Assembly: GCF_900188155.1 (NCBI RefSeq)
Contig: NZ_FZOG01000008.1
Span: 62,001-126,000 of the forward strand
Direction of reading: 5' to 3'
Source: Pseudomonas segetis
GTDB lineage: Bacteria; Pseudomonadota; Gammaproteobacteria; Pseudomonadales; Pseudomonadaceae
DNA length: 64,000 nt
The translations under genes and the position numbers were made by a program. Shown here piece after piece: positions 1-8,351 of the stretch (position 1 is its first letter; each line of letters starts with the position of its first letter). The notes below the pieces were generated by a model. It was not told the DNA's origin, made no database searches, and saw only the letters and a program-made list of their open reading frames with translations.

Positions 1-576
1 TTGATCCCGCAAGAAGCCATCTCTCGCCTTAAGCAACGTGCTCGCCGCATGAAGCGAGAAAAAGATATCCCGCATCACGAAGCTCTTGAGATCACAGCCA
101 AGGCCGCTGGATTTGATAACTGGCATCAGGTCGCAGAAGCTGCGGAGAAGTGCAAGCCGATTGAGGATGCATACCACCGAGGATTTCTGCTGGCTTTCGA
201 CCCATCAGAAGTGCTTGACACAGAGGATGAAGACTCGCCTCTCAAGTGGGAGCCTTATGCTTTCAACCTTCTGCAAGATCGACTGTTTGAAAACTATGCC
301 AGTCAGCTTGACGAAGAAGATCCTGATGAAAGGCCTATTTCGGAGACGCTAGATCCGAGTGATCTCCAAGAGTACTTCAGCGATGACTGGGGCAGCATGT
401 ACTTCTTCCGACTGAAGCGCTCCGACCAAGTGACCACAATCGAGCAACTCTTGTCGCTCGTGAGCAAGAACTCGTTTTGGCCTCCACGCTTCGTCTTCTC
501 CAAGGGAAAACTGGTGGATACCTATAGGCAACCAGCGCTGAACGCCAACGGTGAAGTTGTGGGCATTCGCTTCTAA
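1..576 (+). CDS. Hypothetical protein with N-terminal Glyoxalase_8-like helical domain
   Basis: The reading frame is open from the first base (TTG) and codes for 191 residues, so the true start may lie to the left of the window. The first 50 residues are basic and helical (ISRLKQRARRMKREKDIPHHEALE, then GFDNWHQVAEAA). This resembles the short domain found at the N-terminus of many plasmid and island proteins filed under glyoxalase-related or Glyoxalase_8. The remainder is acidic and unrecognised. No catalytic motif is visible and I assign no function. It is followed by about 80 bp without a gene and then by the leftward CsrA-like gene. Confidence 0.6.
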   Translation: MIPQEAISRLKQRARRMKREKDIPHHEALEITAKAAGFDNWHQVAEAAEKCKPIEDAYHRGFLLAFDPSEVLDTEDEDSPLKWEPYAFNLLQDRLFENYASQLDEEDPDERPISETLDPSDLQEYFSDDWGSMYFFRLKRSDQVTTIEQLLSLVSKNSFWPPRFVFSKGKLVDTYRQPALNANGEVVGIRF

Positions 577-658
577 CGGCAAACAGCCTTAAGTCTGGCC
601 GTGTAGACGCCTACGCAAAACAGCTGCCTGGGTTTAATCATTGATTTGAGAACAAAAG

Positions 659-865
659 CTAGGCTGGCAATAATTCTTCACGCAAGATTAAAAGCTCCCG
701 CGGCGCGTCGATGCCGATACGAGCGGTTCGGTCGCTGAGCTCTACGACATCAATGTAAATGCCGCCGGACCTTAGATCATCCAACAGCGCCGCCTCGTCG
801 GCACCCTCCTTAATGCTTAAGCAAAGCCGTTCTCCTTGATGACGCGCGAGCACGAGATAACCCAT
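659..865 (-). CDS. CsrA-family RNA-binding regulator, RsmN/RsmF type
   Basis: A 68-residue protein. It begins GYLVLARHQGERLCL and ends ARIGIDAPRELLILREELL, which is the CsrA/RsmA pattern (LVLxRxxGExxxL...RIGIxAPxExxIxREE), including the RNA-binding Arg in the final LREEL. Between strands 2 and 3 it has an inserted segment, EGADEAALLDDLRSGGIYI. An insertion there is the hallmark of RsmN/RsmF of Pseudomonas, which swaps the fold, and is absent from RsmA. I chose the ATG at 865 because AAGGAGG sits 8-9 bases upstream; the frame is open further left without a better site. Such proteins bind GGA motifs in mRNA leaders and regulate translation. Its place among island genes suggests it is an accessory copy. 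Confidence 0.85.
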   Translation of the reverse strand: MGYLVLARHQGERLCLSIKEGADEAALLDDLRSGGIYIDVVELSDRTARIGIDAPRELLILREELLPA

Positions 866-1070
866 TGTGTTGCCCTCCTTGGATAATGGTTCAAGGAGGT
901 TAGCGCGTTGCGAGAAAAGCGCCATCGGGCCTATGGATTGCACTTCTCATGCTTGTGTTTCATGCATCGGATACCGACAGGTAAAATGACTTGTTCGGAA
1001 CGGGCAGCAGGCCCATGTTCTCGGTCGCTGAAGTAGTCGCCCACTGCCTCTCCTTGCTGGAATGGCAAGA

Positions 1071-1274
1071 TCAGTCTTGATGCAATGACGCTTGCCGGCG
1101 CTCTTCTTTCTTGACCTCCTCCTGAAACGCCTCATCCAACAAGCTAGGGCGCTTCCTCCAGGGCTTGCGGTCGGGCTCAGGCTGCGCCGCATAGGTCACG
1201 ACTTCCCCGCCGTAAACCGCCTCAAACCGTTGCTTCTGGCGCTCAAGCTCAGCGCGCAGTTCGTCTTTCGTCAT
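1071..1274 (-). CDS. Small charged hypothetical protein
   Basis: A 67-residue, highly charged protein (MTKDELRAELERQKQRFEAVYG near the start, then KPWRKRPSLLDEAFQEEVKKEERR) with predicted helices at both ends. It has no membrane segment, Cys motif or known catalytic motif. The ATG at 1274 follows AAGGG; an upstream GTG at 1313 has its purine tract too close to work. Short proteins of this composition occur in integrative elements of Pseudomonas, which fits the neighbouring CsrA-like gene. Function is unknown. The roughly 200 bp between this gene and the CsrA-like gene, and the 140 bp on its other side, show no convincing feature. Confidence 0.55.
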   Translation of the reverse strand: MTKDELRAELERQKQRFEAVYGGEVVTYAAQPEPDRKPWRKRPSLLDEAFQEEVKKEERRQASLHQD

Positions 1275-1412
1275 GCTCTGCCCTTGAAGATTCGGATGAT
1301 CTGAGATTGCCACACCTTCCGGCCGCCCAGCTTAGGTACCAAGTGGCGATTCACAACTTGGCTGCTTCCTACGGTGAAGGCGCTCCAAGACGTGCGGTGC
1401 TGATTGGCGACC

Positions 1413-1931
1413 CTAGCTGAGGAGTGGAGAGAGAAAGTGACGGACGAACACGCCTGTACTTGGCTTCCGGGTAAAATCCATCGTTCCTAAAAGAGCAATC
1501 ATGGCCTCGGAGGCAGGGAGGCACCGAACCAATAATCGACGATTATTTCCTCTTAGATCATTCACAAACCATTGAACTACTTGACTCGCATAGCCCCGTC
1601 TCCGATATTCAGGAGCTATTATCAGCATATGAAGCTCCATTTCCGCAGGTTCTGGACATGCTCGTAAAATAACAAACCCCACAGATTCACGACCAACAAC
1701 GAGCATCTGCAAAATCACACCCACTTGCTGCCTTGCTCTATAAGAGTCGACCGATAGGCGTAACTGCTGCATGTATGAGTCGACCGCCGTGGGAGTGTCC
1801 AGGCCTGTAAAGTGACCGTTACGCGCCTCCGTCATAAGCAGTGCTCGCACAGTCGATAAATCCACATCCGAAGCCTCGCACAATTGCAACTCCGTCTTCC
1901 TGCGCCTAAATAAACTAAAAATAGCCCACAT
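1413..1931 (-). CDS. GNAT-family N-acetyltransferase
   Basis: A 172-residue protein with the GNAT acetyl-CoA site: a strand (MELHMLIIAPEYR) followed by RRRGYASQVVQWF, equivalent to motif A (Q/RxxGxG/A), and a C-terminal ALLGTMDFTRKPS segment typical of the last strand-helix unit. The N-terminal half (ALLMTEARNGHFTG) may bind substrate; the acceptor is unknown. The ATG at 1931 has TAGGAAAG upstream. It begins 24 bp after the stop of the 1248-residue gene on the same strand, so the two are probably co-transcribed. A GNAT with such a partner could modify it, its target or a toxin substrate, but nothing in the sequence decides this. Confidence 0.75.
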   Translation of the reverse strand: MWAIFSLFRRRKTELQLCEASDVDLSTVRALLMTEARNGHFTGLDTPTAVDSYMQQLRLSVDSYRARQQVGVILQMLVVGRESVGFVILRACPEPAEMELHMLIIAPEYRRRGYASQVVQWFVNDLRGNNRRLLVRCLPASEAMIALLGTMDFTRKPSTGVFVRHFLSPLLS

Positions 1932-1954
1932 ACTTTCTTTCCTACTCGCCAAAA

Positions 1955-4900
1955 TTAATCGTCTGACAGATATAAATCAACGAGGTAGTGATAGAAGTGA
2001 ATGCCACACCCCTGAATACTTCTTACTTCGTGATAGCAACTCAAATGCGATTCACGAATCAAGTCATTCGCTGCATGACCTTTGCACCTTGTATCAAACC
2101 CTTCATAGTCGATACTATTAATATGCAACTGATAGTCCATACATAGCTTATTAAAATCCGGACTAGCCACATAAACCACAACAATTATCGGGCTCGCACC
2201 AACCGAATTGTATCCCGCTACTTTATTTAGGTGCTCATTAATAACTGTTGTATTGAGCCCCTGAACTCGAAAGGCCTCAAGAAGCGAAACACGATTTGAA
2301 TCACCGTCAAAAATCCAACCATCCCCTTCCCCTACACCTTTCCCTGAGGCGGACTTACCCGCCCTGGACTGATCAGCAACAGTCCACTTTAAATAATTCA
2401 AGCGATGCCTAAGAATTGAAACAAGCCAATCGTTGATCATGTCCTCATCATCAAGCGGGATAGTTTTTCCACCACCTACTTTTTTACGCTGCAAATTACT
2501 CTTGCGACTCAATAGCTCGCGCACCGCCAATTCTGTATTTTTGGAGATAAATTTCTCAACAGTGCAATCATTTCCAGCTATTACACGACATTGCTGCCGA
2601 GCATCCATTGACCCTATTTGCCTCCAAACAATACCCGCTTGATCGTGTGAAGATCTTGCGAACAACTCGAGAGTATACGGAGATCCACTTATCTTAATGA
2701 AGTTCTCATTATTCAGTGCATCCTCTAGTTCTTCGAGTCTCTTAGACTCCGAGGCAGGACACTCCCCATGATGCTCTTTAACTGCGGCCAAGTGTGCCAA
2801 TGCATCCTCTATACGACCAGTTGCTCGTAGGTGCTCGCACCAAAGCGGAGCCAACTCAAAGGAGTTACGCTGGTGTGAAGATGCCCCTTTCCAGAACTGC
2901 TCAAACGTATCCGGATCATTAGCACGCTTTAGGAGAGAAAGCACCTCATACACATCAGGCATCCCAAGTTCCACGTGCCCAAGATCTTGGTAAACCTCCA
3001 GCCAACTAGCATACAAACGCCTATAATGTGACGGGCTGACCTGGTCGCTTGACGCATCAGACAAAGCCATATGCGCCTTTATTACTCCGGTAGCATATTG
3101 GATCTGCTTCTTCTCTTTCAGCAATAACTCAAAAAATGCTAATGCCTTATTAGCATCCACCTGAAGATAAGCCAGTGCCAACAAGTATCTTTTGAATCGC
3201 CCCATTTCATTGGCATACGTTGCATCATCCCCTTTAACTTGATACGCCTTCAATGCTTCAACTCGCTCCTCCACTGAGTTATAACTGGACTCAAAAATAT
3301 CCTTTAGCTCAATCTGCGTTTCTAAAGAATCGAATTCTTTCTGGAATGACTTATGTGCATTCTCTCTTCCAAGCTTCAATAGCCTAGCCACCAATCCTGA
3401 AAGACCAATATTGGCAGCCATAGCAATCATCTTTGAAATTTCTGGAGCAGAATATATTTTCTCCTCAGACAGATCCCTAGCATCGATCACTTCTTGAACT
3501 TGAGACTTCCTCGATAACGAGTTGGTTCCAACGTACATTTTGAGCAAGCAACTCAGCGGCGCTTCATTTTTTGAAATATTTACAAGCCGCTTAAACTCAT
3601 CATCTCCAAAAATATTTGCCTTCTCACACAAGTCCTTCCAAAGCCGAATCCTGCTATACGAGGACTCATCAACAAGATTCTCAAATACACCTGAGAGTCG
3701 ATCAGCGCCAAATCCATACGAAGCAGTAAGTGATAACATCGCTTCAACCAAGTCAACTTTGACCTTTGAATGCAACTCACTGGCATACAAACTCAAGAGA
3801 AGCCTAATATGGGTACGCACAGCAGACAGGAAGCCACTGCGAAGATTCGAATCTTTAGGAATTTCCTTTATTTCAAAATCATCAAATGCGAATATAAGCT
3901 TGCGCCTTGAAGAGGCTTTCGCGTGCTTAACAAGAAACTCCCAGCCCAACTCTTCGAATGCCTCTGGGTCGTCGCTCGAATTGCACCTAAAGCTCACCCT
4001 ATATCGTAAAACACCTAAATAGCACTCGATTAAATATTCGACAACCCTTTCTATCTCTGCCTTGCTACCCTCGCCGCCTATTGACGACTGCTTAGAATCC
4101 AACACATCTAAGCACCAAAATAACAGCACCCACTGACCGAGAGGAATTTCTCCATCTTCATATCGCTTACCGCGCGGGCTAGCCATAAACAGATTTGCCA
4201 TATTATGACACTCATGCCTGATTAGGCTAACCTCACCAATAGTATTTACAGAAAAATATCTTATGCTTTCAATAGCCAACTTCAGCTGAGGAATTAATGT
4301 TTCCCGAATAGACGTCGATTTTGAGGAAAAGCCCAGCTCCCTGTCTGAGATCCAAACTATAAGCTCACCAATGTTCTGCAGCACATCGACTACATTTCCC
4401 TCATGCACATTACGATAATGAGAGCCTACGTAGATCTCTAATGCCTGTGTCCAAGCTAAATTCCACCATAGTCGCTCATAATCCACCTGTTCAGATAATC
4501 CCCGCCCTGACCGCTGCAGTTCATTTGATATTCTGACAAGCCCTAAATGATTAGTGCTTAAGTTTGAAAGCAAATAACAGAGATACTTTGGCGCAGATAT
4601 TCCACTTACCAGAACACCCAGCAACCGCGGCGACTTATTTGACAGTTCAAATAGCCTCCTCGTAATTGGGAAACTGCTATTCACGTTATATAAATTTCGT
4701 TCACCACTTACTATAGCCCATACAATATTATGCACCATTCCGTAGTGACCACTATGCCTTTCAGCTTCCATCCACCATTGATAAGCCTCAAGCAATCCTT
4801 CGCGCGGCTTTTTAAGCAATCGAGCAATTACACCTGCCAATGGCTCTAAATCAAGCTGCTCGTAGTACTGCGGCGGACTATCGTTCCTGCCATCTGAGCC

Positions 4901-5701
4901 GAATGCCACCACCCTGCCCATCTCGACAATTGATCCAATCCGATTGACGTCTAATGCGATATCAGCAGCAATTTTATCCCAACTTTCGAACAGCGAATCA
5001 TCAGCCTCTACATATTTATATGCCGCCTCCAGAAACTCATCGCGCTCATCATTCCCCGAGAATTCCATATCAAATACATATGACACATCTGAAGCCATGA
5101 CTATTTTGGAAAGCCATACTTTAAAGACCTCCAACCCAGGCTTACTCTCCGCCTTCAATATTCGCCACAAGTTCAGCGCCACGCCAGGAATGTCTTGCCT
5201 CTCCAGTGAAATCTTGTAGCCCCCTTCAATGGGAACCAGGCTAGTACTGGCCTGCATAAATGTAGATACTGATACATCTGAGCTCTGCAACCTCAAGTGC
5301 GGCGCCACGCAACCTATTCCATATCTAATCTCATACAGAGTTCGTAACGCATCCAACTGCCCCTTTAATTTCTCCGGCATATCTGGAGATGACTCTACGT
5401 GACGAATAATTTCAAGCCTATCGTTTCGAAATTTAATTACTCGTGCACTCTCCAGCTCTTGCATAGATACCCTGGCACGAACAGAGAGCAATCCTCCATC
5501 GCCTGCAGGCCAAGGCTCTCCATCCTCCAAAATACATCTGACCATCTCTCTACTGAGCTCAGCTGGATATACTTTCGCGCGACTTATCAGCGCTGCAATT
5601 TCACGATGCGTATAACATTGCTTGAAACTTTCATTTTTATGTAGCTCTCGGTATAGGCTTAATTTTTTTTCCAAATCTTCAATAAGACTATACTGAGTCA
5701 T
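1955..5701 (-). CDS. Very large helical protein with possible nuclease-like C-terminal domain
   Basis: A 1248-residue protein, clearly more AT-rich than its neighbours. Residues from about 90 to 1080 are almost entirely alpha-helical with no membrane segment or signal peptide. The stretch around 850-1080 looks like tetratricopeptide-type repeats (for example LAYLQVDANKALAFFELLL). The last 165 residues differ: HRLNYLKWTVADQSRAGKS, then GEGDGW near 1127 and VSLLEAFRV near 1142. This spacing resembles the GExD...xxEAx core of PD-(D/E)XK nucleases, except that Ala replaces the usual residue after Glu and there is no obvious catalytic Lys. The start at MTQYSLIEDLEKK (5701) is chosen because the 71 upstream in-frame residues look non-coding. 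No P-loop is seen. A defence role is inference from size, repeats, base composition and island context. Confidence 0.6.
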   Translation of the reverse strand: MTQYSLIEDLEKKLSLYRELHKNESFKQCYTHREIAALISRAKVYPAELSREMVRCILEDGEPWPAGDGGLLSVRARVSMQELESARVIKFRNDRLEIIRHVESSPDMPEKLKGQLDALRTLYEIRYGIGCVAPHLRLQSSDVSVSTFMQASTSLVPIEGGYKISLERQDIPGVALNLWRILKAESKPGLEVFKVWLSKIVMASDVSYVFDMEFSGNDERDEFLEAAYKYVEADDSLFESWDKIAADIALDVNRIGSIVEMGRVVAFGSDGRNDSPPQYYEQLDLEPLAGVIARLLKKPREGLLEAYQWWMEAERHSGHYGMVHNIVWAIVSGERNLYNVNSSFPITRRLFELSNKSPRLLGVLVSGISAPKYLCYLLSNLSTNHLGLVRISNELQRSGRGLSEQVDYERLWWNLAWTQALEIYVGSHYRNVHEGNVVDVLQNIGELIVWISDRELGFSSKSTSIRETLIPQLKLAIESIRYFSVNTIGEVSLIRHECHNMANLFMASPRGKRYEDGEIPLGQWVLLFWCLDVLDSKQSSIGGEGSKAEIERVVEYLIECYLGVLRYRVSFRCNSSDDPEAFEELGWEFLVKHAKASSRRKLIFAFDDFEIKEIPKDSNLRSGFLSAVRTHIRLLLSLYASELHSKVKVDLVEAMLSLTASYGFGADRLSGVFENLVDESSYSRIRLWKDLCEKANIFGDDEFKRLVNISKNEAPLSCLLKMYVGTNSLSRKSQVQEVIDARDLSEEKIYSAPEISKMIAMAANIGLSGLVARLLKLGRENAHKSFQKEFDSLETQIELKDIFESSYNSVEERVEALKAYQVKGDDATYANEMGRFKRYLLALAYLQVDANKALAFFELLLKEKKQIQYATGVIKAHMALSDASSDQVSPSHYRRLYASWLEVYQDLGHVELGMPDVYEVLSLLKRANDPDTFEQFWKGASSHQRNSFELAPLWCEHLRATGRIEDALAHLAAVKEHHGECPASESKRLEELEDALNNENFIKISGSPYTLELFARSSHDQAGIVWRQIGSMDARQQCRVIAGNDCTVEKFISKNTELAVRELLSRKSNLQRKKVGGGKTIPLDDEDMINDWLVSILRHRLNYLKWTVADQSRAGKSASGKGVGEGDGWIFDGDSNRVSLLEAFRVQGLNTTVINEHLNKVAGYNSVGASPIIVVVYVASPDFNKLCMDYQLHINSIDYEGFDTRCKGHAANDLIRESHLSCYHEVRSIQGCGIHFYHYLVDLYLSDD

Positions 5702-6263
5702 AGCTGAAACCCTGATCGCTGAAGTCTTTCGGTAAGGATGATGTTTTGGCTGTTGCTGTGGCCGATGCTTACTTTTCGCTAAGTACCTGCATTCACGCAT
5801 GAAACCGGCTGTTCCCACGGATGGCAAGCTACTTGTGGCAGCTCGATGCCACCCTGCCGTCGAATGCAGGTCTATTTTGATTGGATCTCGGCTTCCCCGG
5901 ACGGGGTTTGGCAAGAACCTAGTTCATTACTAGCTGCAGGCTAAGTCGATAACCTCGCGCCCCACCTTACAGGTGCTAGCTGATAGCCAAACCCAGCCCC
6001 CAAATTGGCCATGTCTCCTATGAGGCGGCGCACGGGCTATTCAATGGATTGATGGGTTGCACGGTGGCGGGTGGACTCCTGATCTGGCGCTATGCACCAA
6101 CCCCGGATTAAGGCAGTTAAGGTTGGCCAGAATGAACTAGAAATTTCGGCAAGAAACCCCGAATCTATTGGCCTGCACGCCAGATTTGCGGACGCCTATA
6201 TCTAGATAGTGCATTCAAGGTAAGCAAATCTGCAGCCTCATCCACTACCTGGAGCGTTACGAG
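5702..6263. other. Gene-poor stretch between divergent island genes
   Basis: About 560 bp separate the leftward 1248-residue gene from the rightward small membrane ORF. No open frame with a ribosome-binding site longer than about 30 codons is convincing. The stretch must hold the promoters of both transcription units. I see no clear dyad, tRNA or terminator. Confidence 0.4.
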
Positions 6264-6383
6264 ATGGTTGCATTCATTAGCTTGGTAGAGAAAGCACTAA
6301 CTACCGATCCTCTAACTTTGGCGCTTTGCTGCATCTTGGTACTCAGCTGCGGACTCGCAGCAGTTGCCTGGAGATCTAAATGA
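6264..6383 (+). CDS. Small single-span membrane protein, coupled to next gene
   Basis: A 39-residue ORF, MVAFISLVEKALTTDP followed by a hydrophobic stretch of about 18 residues (LTLALCCILVLSCGLAAVA) ending WRSK, so one predicted membrane helix with a positive C-terminal end. GGAG lies about 10 bases before the ATG. Its TGA overlaps the ATG of the winged-helix gene (ATGA at 6380-6383), the usual sign of translational coupling. No homologue is recognised. It could be a genuine small membrane protein or only a leader peptide that sets the translation level of the downstream gene. Confidence 0.5.
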   Translation: MVAFISLVEKALTTDPLTLALCCILVLSCGLAAVAWRSK

Positions 6384-7219
6384 GCGATCGGAGCCAATGG
6401 GCAAAGCTCCCTATCCGCTGGGTGCATAAAGGTGGTCTAGGCAGGTTCACTGGTCGCGCCATAAGGAAGGTGCCGGTAGCCATGCCTTTCATGCCGCACG
6501 GACTCGAGGTCGAGCGCGAGGTCGATGTTGAGGCCCTGCGAAACGAATGCATCGCAGCACTACGGCTGTATCTGGTGCTGTGCTGCAGGGCCGACTTTGG
6601 GACAGGGGTCGCCCATGTCACGTACCCACAGCTGACATGCCTCGCCAAAATGTCTAGGGCGGTGATAGCGAGGTCATTCAGCAGGCTTGAGCAAGAGGGC
6701 TTGATAGAGCGCCAAGCACAGGCCACAAAGAGCGGCACGTCCGTAAGGATTGTTGGTTGGAATGACGAGTACGCCTGGGGAAAGATCCCGAAGCTTCATC
6801 TCCATGACGGTGGCAGCGATCGGATGCTATTACTGGCTGAATTCAACTACTGCAAATCCAGCCTAGATGCGCTGAAGGTCTTAATCGCCATACTTTCCCA
6901 CCGCGATAAGTCTCGGGCAGGCATTGCGCGGTTGAGTTACGACGCGCTATCCAAAATAACTGGTGTGCCCCGATATCGGGTCGCGGACGCGATCACCAAG
7001 CTGTATGACATGAACCTCATCTCCTTCAGGCAGGGTGATTTTCGAGATATGGATCCGATGGACAGGACAAATCGCTACTTGGTCAGAGGATTGGGAAGCT
7101 ATTGGCCGGAGGAAGACGCGGAACAAGCTGATCTTGCTGTCGGAGCTCCAGCTGCCCCCCAAAAGCCAAGTAAGAAGGAGTTGAAAGCCGCTGTCGACTT
7201 CGTGAAAGCCGGTGGTTAG
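6380..7219 (+). CDS. Protein with two winged-helix domains, possible replication initiator
   Basis: A 279-residue soluble protein. Two similar helical DNA-binding regions are visible: about 58-112 (HVTYPQLTCLAKMSRAVIAR, SFSRLEQEGLIER) and about 155-215 (LSYDALSKITGVPRYRVADA, KLYDMNLISFRQ). Each has the helix-turn-helix plus wing rhythm. Paired winged helices are typical of plasmid replication initiators (Rep_3/RepA type) and of some regulators; the sequence alone does not separate these. The C-terminal 50 residues are polar and low in complexity (EEDAEQADLAVGAPAAPQKP). It is coupled to the 39-residue membrane ORF and converges with the Abi gene 10 bp away. Confidence 0.6.
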   Translation: MSDRSQWAKLPIRWVHKGGLGRFTGRAIRKVPVAMPFMPHGLEVEREVDVEALRNECIAALRLYLVLCCRADFGTGVAHVTYPQLTCLAKMSRAVIARSFSRLEQEGLIERQAQATKSGTSVRIVGWNDEYAWGKIPKLHLHDGGSDRMLLLAEFNYCKSSLDALKVLIAILSHRDKSRAGIARLSYDALSKITGVPRYRVADAITKLYDMNLISFRQGDFRDMDPMDRTNRYLVRGLGSYWPEEDAEQADLAVGAPAAPQKPSKKELKAAVDFVKAGG

Positions 7220-7229
7220 CTGGGGTTGG

Positions 7230-8144
7230 TCAGTTCCAGAAAGGCCTGCCTTCCCAGCCTTGAACCAGACCCAGCACGCTCGGAACGCAGCCGGCCTTTG
7301 CCATAGTGGCCAAGGGAAGCGTTGCCATCACTTGCTTGAACTTGTCATTCCAGTTTGAGCTGGGATCGATCGCGTGCATCAGCGCCTGGGCCACGACGGC
7401 CCGCGAAAAAACCCGACCTCGATCAACTTGTGGCGGGAATTCGGCTTGAATGGCGTTCGCATATTTTGGGGCATTCGATGTGATCGAGGTGTTCCACAAG
7501 CGGCTATGGTGAGCACACAGGTTTCTGAGGAGAGTGAGACTCTTCAACCAGGATGTGATCACACTCTCGTCATAGCCAAAGCAAGCTGCGATGCTTTTGC
7601 GGTGATCGAGATGGAGGCCAGCCAAGAGCTTGGATAGCTGCCCGATGCTCATCGCTTCCAGGACTGCCCAAATGGGCGGGAGCGACGGGGTGTTGTAGGT
7701 GCTGTAGTAGTGCTTCATCGGCAGATTTTCTCTGAGGCCCACTACGTTCCTCAGGAAGTTGCGGTGATCATCACCACTCTCAAAGTGGATGGCATCAAGA
7801 TAAAAATGCGGCCCGCAAGTGCGGTCGTTCGCCAAAGTGTTGGCGATAGCGGCACGGAAGGCGACCTCGATGCGCTCAATCGCATCCAGGCAAACAAGTC
7901 GCAGCTCACGGTCGAAATTGTAGAGCGCGAGAATGTCGTCGAAACGAACACCTGGATGGAATTGTTTCGCTGCGTCTTGGAGTGGACGCATGTAGATCAG
8001 CAGGCGGTAGTAGCCGATATAAGTAAGCGCCTGCAGTGCAAGAGCGGATTGGCCTCGCGTGGTCAGGCCTTTGGCTCGCAGGTGTTTAAGAAGGGCTTTC
8101 GGGGTCTTCGCCGGCTTGGCGTAAACGACGGGGGTTAGCGGCAT
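7230..8144 (-). CDS. Abi_2 (AbiD/AbiF-type) abortive infection protein
   Basis: A 304-residue protein with the family features: an N-terminal LTTRGQSALALQALTYIGYYRL, a middle FDDILALYNFDRELRLVCLDAIERIEV and a C-terminal LLRNLCAHHSRLWN. The last contains the HEPN RNase signature RN-x2-AH (R207, N208, H212). Members of this family give abortive infection against phages, and HEPN proteins usually act by cutting RNA. I chose the ATG at 8144; an in-frame TTG at 8210 lies inside the structured RNA described at 8176-8240, whose terminator precedes 8144. The RNA with its own promoter directly upstream is the arrangement reported for the abiF RNA motif. Confidence 0.88.
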   Translation of the reverse strand: MPLTPVVYAKPAKTPKALLKHLRAKGLTTRGQSALALQALTYIGYYRLLIYMRPLQDAAKQFHPGVRFDDILALYNFDRELRLVCLDAIERIEVAFRAAIANTLANDRTCGPHFYLDAIHFESGDDHRNFLRNVVGLRENLPMKHYYSTYNTPSLPPIWAVLEAMSIGQLSKLLAGLHLDHRKSIAACFGYDESVITSWLKSLTLLRNLCAHHSRLWNTSITSNAPKYANAIQAEFPPQVDRGRVFSRAVVAQALMHAIDPSSNWNDKFKQVMATLPLATMAKAGCVPSVLGLVQGWEGRPFWN

Positions 8145-8175
8145 GCCGAAGCGTCCTGCTGGCTTTTTCTCGCAG

Positions 8176-8240
8176 AAAAAACTAACCCCCTGGTGCGCAG
8201 TACGGGACAAGTCCCGCCCGAGGCGTGGGGGTTATTCTTG
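8176..8240 (-). ncRNA. Structured RNA upstream of abi gene (abiF-RNA-like)
   Basis: Read leftward, the sequence starts with UAACCCCC (8234-8227), which pairs perfectly with GGGGGUUA (8190-8183). Inside this 8-bp stem are two small hairpins: GCC-UCG-GGC, and GGGA-CUUG-UCCC (8215-8204). The closing strand is followed by six U (8181-8176), so the fold also works as an intrinsic terminator about 31 bases before the abi start codon. A promoter with correct spacing lies immediately upstream. Structured RNAs upstream of Abi_2 genes are known as the abiF RNA motif. I identify this one by position and architecture, not by a covariance search. The predicted transcript is about 65 nt. Confidence 0.7.
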
Positions 8241-8246
8241 AGATCA

Positions 8247-8275
8247 ATCTTAATCGGGCTTGACGGTGTCGTCAA
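8247..8275 (-). promoter_or_regulatory. Predicted sigma-70 promoter of the abi-linked RNA
   Basis: On the minus strand, TTGACG (8275-8270) and TAAGAT (8252-8247) are separated by exactly 17 bp. Transcription would begin near 8240, directly at the foot of the structured RNA. Confidence 0.65.
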
Positions 8276-8351
8276 CCTCTGACGTATCGCCACTTAGAGC
8301 GGTCTGACTGTCGGCTCTGGTGCGTCCTGTACACATAGCGGGGCCTCGCGC

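Noticed and set aside
947..1192. 81-residue minus-strand frame
   Set aside because: Arg/Ser-rich shadow overlapping the 67-residue gene in another frame, without start signals.
6001..6118. Short hydrophobic reading (GLMGCTVAGGLLIWRYAP) in the gap before the small membrane ORF
   Set aside because: No start codon with a ribosome-binding site gives more than 19 residues; treated as non-coding.
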